Below are positions 51,921 to 62,880 of a stretch of 64,000 nucleotides of DNA, in pieces (the stretch's first letter is position 1; every line of letters begins with the position of its first letter). The notes under the pieces are model-generated. The model was not told where the DNA came from. It ran no database searches and saw only the letters and a program-made list of their open reading frames with translations. The stretch is from contig QAOA01003702.1 of the NCBI GenBank assembly GCA_003255065.1, positions 5,926 to 69,925 of the forward strand, given 5' to 3'. Made by a program: the position numbers and the translations under genes. The stretch comes from Cercis canadensis. Taxonomy: Eukaryota > Streptophyta > Magnoliopsida > Fabales > Fabaceae.

Positions 51921-54900
51921 TGACCTGGGACCCTGTTTCGGTTTGTCCCTATATCTAACTCGGATATTTTTCTTGGGTTTCACTGTATTTGGGAATGGGA
52001 TGTTTCCTAGAGGGTCAATGTATCTGGCCTGGGACCCTATTTTGAGTCATCCCGGTATCTAACTCTGAAAATTTTCTTGGGTTCCATTGTTTCTGGGGAG
52101 GTACTTTTTCCTAGTGAGTCATTGAATCTAGCCCGAGACCCTGTTACGGTTCGTCCCTATATCTGAGTCAGATATTTTTCTTTCGTTTCACTGTATCTGA
52201 CCTGGGACCCTTTTTCGGTTCGTCCCTGTATCTGACTCGGATATTTTTCTTAGGTTCCACAGTATCTAGACTAGGACCATGTTTCGGGCTGTCCCTGTAT
52301 CTGACTCGGATATTTTTCATGGGTTTCACTGTACTTTGGAAGGGATTGTTTCTTGGTGGGTCATTGTATCTGCCCCGTGACCCTGTTTCGGTTAGTCCCT
52401 CTATCTGACTCAGATATTTTTCTTGGGTTTCTCTGTAGTTGGGAAGGGACCGTTTCCCGGTGGGACATTGTATCTGCCCCGTCACCCTGTTTCGGTTCGT
52501 CCTTCTATCTCACTCAGATATTTTTCTTGGGTTTCTCTGTAGTTGGGAAGGAACTGTTTCCCGGTGGGTCATTGTATCTGGCCTGTGACCCTGTTTCGGG
52601 TCGTCCCTGTATCTGGCTCGGATATTTTTCTTTGGTTTCACTGTATCTGACCTGGGACCCTGTTTCGGTTCGTCCCTGTATTTGACTCGGATATTTTTCT
52701 TTGGTTTCACTGTAGCTGACCTGGGACCCTGTTTCGGTTCTTCCTTCTATCTGACTCGGATATTTTTCTTTGGTTTCACTGTATCTGACCTCGTACCCTG
52801 TTTCGGTTCGTCCTTATATGTAACTCAGATATTTTTCTTGGGTTTCACTGTATTTGACCTGGGTCCCTGTTTTGGTTCCTCGCTATATCTAACTCGGATA
52901 ATTTTCTTGGGTTTAACTGTATTTGGGAAGGGTTGTTTCCTAGAGGATCAATGTATCTGGCCTGGGACCCTATTTCGAGTCGTCCCTGTATCTAACTCTG
53001 ACAATTTTCTTGGGTTCCACTGTTTCTGGGGAGGTACTGTTTTCTAATGGGTCATTGAATCTAGCCCGGGACCCTGTTTCGGTTCGTCCCTCTATCTGAC
53101 TCAGATATTTTTCTTTGGTTTCACTGTATCTGACCTGGGACCCAGTTTCGGTTCGTCCTTGTATCTGACTCGGATATTTTTCTTTGGTTTCACTGTATCT
53201 GATCTGGGACCCTGTTTCTTTTCGTCTCTGTATCTGACTCGGATATTTTTCTTTGGTTTCATTGTATCTGACCTAGGACCCTGTTTCTGTTTGTCCCTAT
53301 ATCTAACTCGGAAATTTTTCTTGGGTTTCACTGTATTTGGTAAGTGGTTTTTTCCTAGAGGGTCAACGTATCTAGTCAGGGACCCTGTTACGACTCTTCC
53401 CTGTATCTGACTCGGATAATTTTCTTGGGTTTCACTGTATATGGGAAGGTACTGTTTCCTGGTAGGTCATTGAATCTGGCCCGGGACCCTGTTTCGGTTC
53501 GTCCCTCTATCTGACTCAGATATTTTTCTTGGGTTTCTCTGTATTTGGGAAGGGACTATTTCTTGGTGGGTCATTGAATCTGGCCCGGGACCCTGTTTCG
53601 GTTCGTCCCTCTATCTGACCTAGATATTTTTCTTTGGTTTCACTGTAGCTGACCTGCGACCCTGTTTTGGTTCTTCCTTCTATCTGACTCGGATATTTTT
53701 CTTTGGTTTCACTGTATCTGACCTCATACCCTGTTTCGGTTCGTGCTTATATCTAACTCGGATATTTTTCTTGGGTTTCACTGTATTTGACCTGGGACCC
53801 TGTTTTGGTTCGTCCCTATATCTAACTTGGATAATTTTCTTGGGTTTCACTGTATTTGGGACGGGATTTTTTCCTAGAGGGTCAATGTATCTAGCCCAGG
53901 ACCCTGTTTCGAGTCGTCCTTGTATCTGACTCGGATAATTTTCTTGGGTTTCACTGTATCTGGGAAGGTATTGTTTCCTGGTGGGTCATTGAATCTGGCC
54001 CGGGACCCTGTTTCGATTTGTCCCTCTATCTGACTCAGATATTTTTCTTTGGTTTCACTGTATATGACCTGGGACCCTGTTTCGGTTCGTCCCTCTATCT
54101 GACTCGGATATTTTTCTTTGGTTTCACTGTATCTGACCTGAGACCCAGTTTCGGTTCGTCCCTATATCTAACTCGGATATTTTTCTTGGGTTTCACTGTA
54201 TTTGGGAAGGGGTTGTTTCCTAGAGGGTCCATGTATCTGGCCTGGGACCCTATTTCGAGTCGTCCCTGTATCTAACTTTGACAATTTTCTTTGGTTCGAC
54301 TGTTTCTGGGGAGGTACCCTTTCCTAGTGGGTCATTGAATCTAGCCCGGGACCCTGTTTCGGTTCATCCCTCTATCTGACTCAGATATTTTTCTTTGGTT
54401 TCACTGTATCTGACCTAGGATCCTGTTTCGATTCGTCCCTGTATCTGACTCGTATATTTTTCTTAGGTTCCATTGTATCTGTACTAGGACCATGTTTCGG
54501 GTCGTCCTTTTATCTAACTCGGATATTTTTCATGGGTTTCACTGTACTTAGGAAGGGACTGTTTCCTGGTGGGTCATTGTATCTGCCCCGTGACCCTATT
54601 TCGATTCGTCCTTCTATCTGACTCAGATATTTTTCTGGGGTTTCTCTGTAGTTGGGAAGGGACTGTTTCCCGGTGGGTGAGTGTATTTGGTCTGTGTCCC
54701 TGTTTCGGGTCGTCCCTGTATCTGGCTCGGATATTTTTCTTTGGTTTCACTGTATCTGACATGGGACCCTGTTTCGGTTCGTCCCTGTATCTGACTCGGA
54801 TATTTTTCTTAGGTTCCACTGTATCTGGACTGGGACCATGTTTCAGGTCGTTCCTGTATCAGACTCGGATATTTTTCATGGGTTTCACTCTACTTGGGAA

Positions 54901-55069
54901 GGGACTGTTTCCTGGTGGGTCATTGTATCTGACCCGTGACCCTGTTTCGGGTCGTCCCTGTATCTGGCTCAGATAGTTTTCTTTGGTTTCACTGTATCTG
55001 ACCTAGTACCCTGTGTCGGTTCGTCCTTATATCTAACTCGGATATTTTTCTTGGGTTTCACTGTATTTG

Positions 55070-57064
55070 ACCTGTGACCCTGTTTCGGTTCGCCCCTATA
55101 TCTAACTCGGATAATTTTCTTCGGTTTCACTGTATTTGGGAAGGGGTTTTTTCCTAGAGGGTCAATGTATTTAGCCCGGGACCCTGTTTCGAGTCGTCCC
55201 TGTATCTAACTCTGACAATTTTCTTGGGATCCACTGTTTCTGGGGAGGTACTGTTTCCTAGTGGGTCATTGAATCTAGCCCGGGACACTATTTCGGTTCG
55301 TCCCTCTATCTAACTCAGATATTTTTCTTTGGTTTTACTGTATCTGTCCTGCGACCCTGTTTTGGTTCGTCCTTTTATCTTACTCAGATATTTTTCTACG
55401 TTCCATTGTATCTAAACTGGGACCATGTTTCGGGCCGTCCCTGTATCTGATTCGGATATTTTTCATGGGTTTCACTGTACTTGGGGAGGGACTGTTTCCT
55501 GGTGGGTCATTGTATCTGCCCCGTGACCCTATTTCGGTTCGTCCTTCTATCTGACTCAGATATTTTTCTGGGGTTTCTCTGTAGTTGGGAAGGGACTGTT
55601 CCCCGGTGGGTGATTGTATTTGGCCTGTGACCCTGTTTCGGGTCGTCCCAGTATCTGGCTCGGATATTTTTCTTTGGTTTCACTATATCTGACATGGGAC
55701 CCTGTTTCGGTTCGTCCCTGTATCTGACTCGGATATTTTTCTTAGGTTCCACTGTATCTGGACTGGGACCATGTTTCGGGTCGTTCCTGTATCTGACTCG
55801 GATATTTTTCATGGGTTTCACTGTACTTAGGAAGGGACTGTTTCCTGGTAGGTCATTGTATCTGGCCCGTGACTCTGTTTCGGGTCGTCCCTGTATCTGG
55901 CTTGGATATTTTTCTTTGGTTTCACTTTATCTGACCTGGGACCCTGTTTCAGTTCGTCCTTATGTCTGACTCGGATATTTTTCTTTGGTTTCACTGTATC
56001 TGACCTGGTACCCTGTTTCGGTTCATGCTTATATCTAACTCGGATATTTTTCTTGGGTTTCACTGTATTTGACCTGGGACCCTGTTTCGGTTCGCCCCTA
56101 TATCTAACTCGGATAATTTTCTTCGGTTTCACTGTATTTGGGAAGGGGTTTTTTCCTAGAGGGTCAATGTATTTAGCCCGGGACCCTGTTTCGAGTCGTC
56201 CCTGTATCTAACTCTGACAATTTTCTTGGGATCCACTGTTTCTGGGGAGGTACTGTTTCCTAGTGGGTCATTGAATCTAGCCCGGGACACTATTTCGGTT
56301 CGTCCCTCTATCTAACTCAGATATTTTTCTTTGGTTTTACTGTATCTGTCCTGCGACCCTGTTTTGGTTCGTCCTTTTATCTTACTCAGATATTTTTCTA
56401 CGTTCCATTGTATCTAAACTGGGACCATGTTTCGGGCCGTCCCTGTATCTGATTCGGATATTTTTCATGGGTTTCACTGTACTTGGGGAGGGACTGTTTC
56501 CTGGTGGGTCATTGTATCTGCCCCGTGACCCTATTTCGGTTCGTCCTTCTATCTGACTCAGATATTTTTCTGGGGTTTCTCTGTAGTTGGGAAGGGACTG
56601 TTCCCCGGTGGGTGATTGTATTTGGCCTGTGACCCTGTTTCGGGTCGTCCCAGTATCTGGCTCGGATATTTTTCTTTGGTTTCACTATATCTGACATGGG
56701 ACCCTGTTTCGGTTCGTCCCTGTATCTGACTCGGATATTTTTCTTAGGTTCCACTGTATCTGGACTGGGACCATGTTTCGGGTCGTTCCTGTATCTGACT
56801 CGGATATTTTTCATGGGTTTCACTGTACTTAGGAAGGGACTGTTTCCTGGTAGGTCATTGTATCTGGCCCGTGACTCTGTTTCGGGTCGTCCCTGTATCT
56901 GGCTTGGATATTTTTCTTTGGTTTCACTTTATCTGACCTGGGACCCTGTTTCAGTTCGTCCTTATGTCTGACTCGGATATTTTTCTTTGGTTTCACTGTA
57001 TCTGACCTGGTACCCTGTTTCGGTTCATGCTTATATCTAACTCGGATATTTTTCTTGGGTTTCA
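55070..57064 (+). repeat. Nearly perfect 1002-bp tandem duplication
   Basis: About 55070-56071 is followed directly by a copy at 56072-57064, with constant offset 1002. I saw essentially no differences over about 960 bp, including rare variants such as TCTGATTCGGATATTTTTC (55456 and 56458), the deletion TTTTTCTACGTTCC and CTTGGGATCCACTG. Five long and seven short monomers give 1003 bp; the 1-bp deletion in TTTTTCTACG explains 1002. Such identity in a diverged array means a very recent duplication or a duplicated read path in the assembly. Confidence 0.88.
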
Positions 57065-57919
57065 CTGTATTTGGGAATGGGATGTTTCCTAGAGGGTCAA
57101 TGTATCTGGCCCAGGAACCTGTTTCGAGTCGTTCCTGTATCTGACTCGGATAATTTTCTTGGGTTTCACTGTATCTGGAAAGGTACTGTTTCTTGTTGGG
57201 TCATTGAATCTGGCCCGGGACCCTGTTTCGGTTCGTACCTCTGTGTGACTTAGATATTTTTCTTTGGTTTCAATGTATCTGACTTGGGACCCAGTTTCGG
57301 TTCATCCTTGTATCTGACTGGGATATTTTTCTTTGGTTTCACTGTATCTGACCTGGGAACCTGTTTCGTTTTGTTCTTGTATCTGACTCGGACATTTTTC
57401 ATGGGTTTCACTGTACTTGGGATGGGACTGTTTTCTGGTGGGTCATTGTATTTGCCCCGTGACCCTGTTTCGGTTCGTCCATCTATCTGATTCAGATATT
57501 TTTCTTTCGTTTCACTGTATCTGACCTGGGACCCTGTTTCGGTTCGTCCCTGTATCTAACTCGGATATTTTTCTTAGGTTCCACAGTATCTAGACTGGGA
57601 CCATGTTTCGGGCCGTCCCTGTATCTGACTCGGATATTTTTCATGGGTTTCACTGTACTTTGGAAGGGATTGTTTCTTGGTGGGTCATTGTAAATGCCCC
57701 GTGACCCTGTTTTAGTTCGTCCCTCTATCTGACTCAGATATTTTTCTTGGGTTTCTCTGTAGTTGGGAAGGGACGGTTTCCCGGTGGGTCATTTTATCTA
57801 GCCTGTGACCCTGTTCCGGGTCATCCCTATATCTGGCTCAGATATTTTTCTTTCGTTTCACTGTATCTGACCTGGAACCCTGTTTCGATTCGTCCCTGTA
57901 TCTGACTCGGATATTTTTC

Positions 57920-60700
57920 TTAGGTTCCACTGTATCTACATTGGGACCATGTTTCGGGCCGTCCCTGTATCTGACTCGGATATTTTTCATGGGTTTCGTT
58001 GTACTTGGGAAGGGACTGTTTCCTTGTGAGTCATTGTATCTGGTCCGTGACCCTGTTTCGGTTCGTCCTTCTATATGACTCAGAAATTTTTCTTGGGTTT
58101 CTCTGTAGTTGGGAAGGGACTGTTTCTCGGTGGGTCATTGGATCTGGCCTGTGACCCTGTTTCGGGTCTTCCCTGTATCTGGCTCGGATATTTTTCTTTG
58201 GTTTCACTGTATCTGACCTAGGACCCTGTTTCGGTTCGTCCCTGTATCTGACTTGGATATTTTTCTTAGGTTCCACTGTATCTGAACTGGGACCATGTTT
58301 CGGTGTTGTTCCTGTATCTGACTCGGATATTTTTCATGGGTTTCACTGTACTTGGGAAGGGACTGTTTCATGGTAGGTCATTGTATCTGGCCCGTGACTC
58401 TGTTTCGGGTCATCCCTGTATCTAGCTTGGATATTTTTCTTTGGTTTCACTGTATCTGACCTGGGACCCTGTTTCAGTTCGTCCGTATATCTGACTCGGA
58501 TATTTTTCTTTGGTTTCACTGTATCTGACCTGGTACCCTGTTTCGGTTCGTGCTTATACCTAACTCGGATATTTTTCTTGGGTTTCACTGTATTTGGGAA
58601 TGGGATATTTCCTAGAGGGTCAATGTATCTGGCCCAGGACCCTGTTTCGAGTCGTTCCTGTATCTGACTCGGATAATTTTCTTGGGTTTCACTGTATCTG
58701 GAAAGGTACTGTTTCTTGGTGGGTCATTGAATCTGGCCCAGGACCCTGTTTCGGTTCGTCCCTCTGTGTGACTTAGATATTTTTCTTTGGTTTCACTGTA
58801 TCTGACTGGGATATTTTTTTTTGGTTGCACTGTATCTGACCTGGGAACCTGTTTCGTTTCGTTCTTGTATCTGACTCGGATATTTTTCTTTGGTTTCATT
58901 GTATTTGACCTGGGACCCTGTTTCGGTTCGTCCCTATATCTAACTTGGATATTTTTTTTGGGTTTCACTGTATTTTGAAAGGGGTTGTTTCCTAGAGGGT
59001 CAATGTATCTGGCCTGGGACCCTATTTCGAGTTGTCCCTGTATCTAACTCTGACTATTTTCTTGGGTTCCACTGTTTCTGGGGAGGTGCTGTTTTCTAGT
59101 GGGTCATTGAATCTAGCCCGGGACCCTGTTTCGGTTCGTCCCTCTACCTGACTCGGATATTTTTCTTTGGTTTCACTGTATCTGTCCTGGTACCCTGTTT
59201 CGGTTCGTGGTTATATCTAACTCAGATATTTTTTTTAGGTTCCACTGTATCTTGACTGGGACCATGTTTCGGGCCGTCCCTGTATCTGACTCGGATATTT
59301 TTCATGGGTTTCACTGTACTTGGGAAGGGACTGTTTCCTGTTGGGTCATTGTATCTGGGCCGTGACCCTGTTTCGGTTCATCCCTCTATATGACTCAGAA
59401 ATTTTTCTTGGGTTTCTCTGTAGTTGGGAAGGGACTGTTTCTCGGTGGGTCATTGGATCTGGCCTGTGACCCTGTTTCGGGTCTTCTCTGTATCTGGCTC
59501 GGATATTTTTCTTTGGTTTCACTGTATCTGACCTAGGACCCTGTTTCGGTTCGTCCCTGTATCTGACTTGGATATTTTTCTTAGGTTCCACTGTATCTGA
59601 ACTGGGACCATGTTTCGGTGTTGTTCCTGTATCTGACTCGGATATTTTTCATGGGTTTCACTGTACTTGGGAAGGGACTGTTTCCTGGTAGGTCATTGTA
59701 TCTGGCCCGTGACTCTGTTTCGGGTCGTCCCTGTATCTAGCTTGAATATTTTTCTTTGGTTTCACTGTATCTGACCTGGGACCCTGTTTCAGTTCGTCCG
59801 TATATCTGACTCGGATATTTTTATTTGGTTTCACTGTATCTGATCTGGTACCCTGTTTCGGTTCGTGCTTATACCTAACTCGGATATTTTTCTTGGGTTT
59901 CACTGTATTTGGGAATGGGATGTTTCCTAGAGGGTCAATGTATCTGGCCCAGGACCCTGTTTCGAGTCGTTCCTGTATCTGACTCGGATAATTTTCTTGG
60001 GTTTCACTGTATCTGGAAAGGTACTGTTTCTTGGTGGGTCATTGAATCTGGCCCAGGACCCTGTTTCGGTTCGTCCCTCTATGTGACTTAGATATTTTTC
60101 TTTGGTTTCACTGTATCTGACTGGCATATTTGTTTTTGGTTGCACTTTATCTGACCTGGGAACCTGTTTCGTTTCGTTCTTGTATCTGACTCGGATATTT
60201 TTCTTTGGTTTCATTGTATTTGACTTGGGACCCTGTTTCGGTTCGTCCCTATATCTAACTTGGATATTTTTCTTGGGTTTCACTGTATTTTGAAAGGGGT
60301 TGTTTCCTAGAGGGTCAATGTATCTGGCCTGGGACCCTATTTCGAGTTGTCCCTGTATCTAACTCTGACTATTTTCTTGGGTTCCACTGTTTCTGGGGAG
60401 GTGCTGTTTTCTAGTGGGTCATTGAATCTAGCCCGGGACCCTGTTTCGGTTCGACCCTCTACCTGACTCGGATATTTTTCTTTGGTTTCACTGTATCTGT
60501 CCTGGTACCCTGTTTCGGTTCGTGGTTATATCTAACTCGGATATTTTTCTTAGGTTCCACTGTTTCTTGACTGGGACCATGTTTCGGGACGTCCCTGTAT
60601 CTGACTCGGATATTTTTCATGGGTTTCACTGTACTTGGGAAGGGACTATTTCCTGTTGGGTCATTGTATCTGGCCCGTGACCCTGTTTCGGTTCGTCCCT
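57920..60700 (+). repeat. 1315-bp higher-order repeat, two copies and a partial third
   Basis: Copies run about 57920-59234 and 59235-60549, with a partial third from 60550 to about 60700. Constant offset is 1315. Shared markers include TTTCGGTGTTGTTCC (a 1-bp insertion), the A-A junctions at 58800 and 60115, and CTGACTATTTTCTTGGG. Seven long monomers, eight short monomers, one extra A module (34 bp) and the 1-bp insertion add up to exactly 1315. The copies differ at scattered sites, so this duplication is older than the 1002-bp one beside it. Confidence 0.85.
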
Positions 60701-61394
60701 CTATCTAACTCAGATATTTTTCTTGGGTTTCTCTGTAGTTGGGAAGGGACTGTTTCCCGGTGGGTCATTGTATCTGGCCTGTGAACCTGTTTCGGGTCGT
60801 CCCTGTATCTGGCTCGAATATTTTTCTGTGGTTTCACTGTATCTAACCTGGCACCCAGTTCGGTTCGTCCCTGTATCTGACTCGGATATTTTTCTTAGGT
60901 TCCACTGTATCTGGACTGGGACCCTATTTCGGTTCATCCCTATATCTAACTCGGATATTTTTCTTCGGTTTCACTGCATTTGGGATGGGACTGTTTCCTG
61001 GTGGGTCATTGTATCTGGCCTGTGACCCTGTTTCGGGTCGTCCCTGTATCTGGCTCGGATAGTTTTCTTTGGTTTCACTGTATCTGACCTAGTACCCTGT
61101 TTCGGTTCGTCCTTATATCTAACTTGGATATTTTTCTTGGGTTTCACTATATTTGACCTGGGACCCTGTTTCGGTTCGCCCCTATATCTAACTCGGATAA
61201 TTTTCTTTGGTTTCACTGTATTTGGGAAGGGGTTTTTTCCTAGAGGGTCAATGTATCTAGCCTGGGACCTTATTTCGAGTCGTCCCTGTATCTAACTCTG
61301 ACAATTTTCTTGGGTTCCACTGTTTCAGGGGAGGTACTGTTTCCTGGTGGTTCATTGTATCTGGCCCGTGACCCTGTTTTGGTTCGTCCTTCTA

Positions 61395-61498
61395 TCTGAC
61401 TCAGATATTTTTCTTGGGTTTCTCTGTAGTTGGGAAGGGACTGTTTCCCGGTGGGTCATTGTATCTTGCCTGTGTCCCTATTTCGGGTCGTCCCTGTA
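61395..61498 (+). repeat. Representative long monomer (A-C-B, 104 bp)
   Basis: A clean example of the long form, followed directly by another long monomer from 61499. Module A is 61395-61428, C is 61429-61463 and B is 61464-61498. C and B have the same length (35 bp). A typical C aligns without gaps to a typical B at about 19 of 35 positions, sharing the blocks GAC, GGT, GTC and the terminal TGTA. The long form can therefore be read as a short monomer with an old, diverged extra B-like module. Because 35 is not a multiple of three, each long monomer shifts the reading frame. Confidence 0.88.
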
Positions 61499-62169
61499 TC
61501 TGGCTCAAATATTTTTCTTGGGTTTCTCTGTAGTTGGGAAGGGACTGTTTCCCGGTGGGTCATTGTATTTGTCCTGGGACCCTGTTTCGGTTCGTTCTTG
61601 TATCTAACTAGGATATTTTTCTTTGGTTTCACTGTATCTGACCTGGTATCCTGTTCGGTTCGTGCTTATATCTAACTCGGATATTTTTCTTGGGTTTCAC
61701 TGTATTTGGGAATGGGATGTTTCCTAGAGGGTCAATGTATCTAGCCCAGGGCCCTGTTTCGAGTTATTCCTGTATCTGACTCGGATAATCTTCTTGGGTT
61801 TCACTGTATCTGGGAAGGTACTGTTTCCTGGTGGGTCATTGAATCTGTCCCGGGACCCTATTTCGGATCGTCCCTCTATCTGATTCGGATATTTTTCTTT
61901 GGTTTCACTTTATCTGACCTGGGACCCTGTTTCGGTTCGTCCCTATATCTAACTCAGATATTTTTCTTGGGTTTTACTGTATTTGGGAATGGGATGTTTC
62001 CTAGAGGGTCAATGTATCTGGCCTGGGACCCTATTTTGAGTCGTCCCGGTATCTAACTCTGAAAATTTTCCTGGGTTCCACTGTTTCTGGGGAGGTACTT
62101 TTTCCTAGTGGGTCATTGAATCTAGCCCGGGACCCTATTACGGTTCGTCCCTCTATCTGACTCAGATAT

Positions 62170-62880
62170 TTTTCTTTCGTTTCACTGTATCTGACCTGGG
62201 ACCCTGTTTCGGTTCGTCCCTGTATTTGACTCGGATATTTTTCTTAGGTTCCACAGTATCTAGACTGGGACCATGTTTCAGGCCGTCCCTGTATCTGACT
62301 CGGATATTTTTCATGGGTTTCACTGTACTTTGGAAGGGATTGTTTCTTGGTAGGTCATTGTATCTGCCTCGTGACCCTGTTTCGGTTCGTCCTTCTATCT
62401 GACTCAGATATTTTTCTTGGGTTTCTCTGTAGTTGGGAAGGGACTGTTTCCCGGTGGGTCATTGTATCTGGCCCGTGACCCTGTTTCGGGTCGTTCCTGT
62501 ATCTGGCTCAGATATTTTTCTTTGGTTTCACTGTATCTGACCTGGGACCCTGTTTCGGTTCGTCCCTGTATCTGACTCGGATATTTTTCTTAGGTTCCAC
62601 AGTATCTAGACTGGGACCATGTTTCAGGCCGTCCCTGTATCTGACTCGGATATTTTTCATGGGTTTCACTGTACTTTAGAAGGGATATTTTCTTGGTGGG
62701 TCATTGTATCTGCCCCGTGACCCTGTTTGGGTTCGTCCCTCTATCTGACTCAGATATTTTTCTTGGGTTTCTCTGTAGTTGGGAAGGGATTGTTTCCCGG
62801 TGGGTCATTGTATTTGGCCCGTGACCCTGTTTCGGGTCGTCCCTGTATCTGGCTCAGATATTTTTCTTTGGTTTCACTGT
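62170..62880 (+). repeat. 346-bp tandem duplication
   Basis: About 62170-62515 recurs at 62516-62860, offset 346. Shared markers are CCACAGTATCTAGACTGGG (62251 and 62597) and ATGTTTCAGGCCGTCCCTG. Two long plus two short monomers give 346 bp, and two C modules are visible in the first copy. The period nearly matches the unit at 12.6 kb but the monomer variants differ. Confidence 0.78.
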
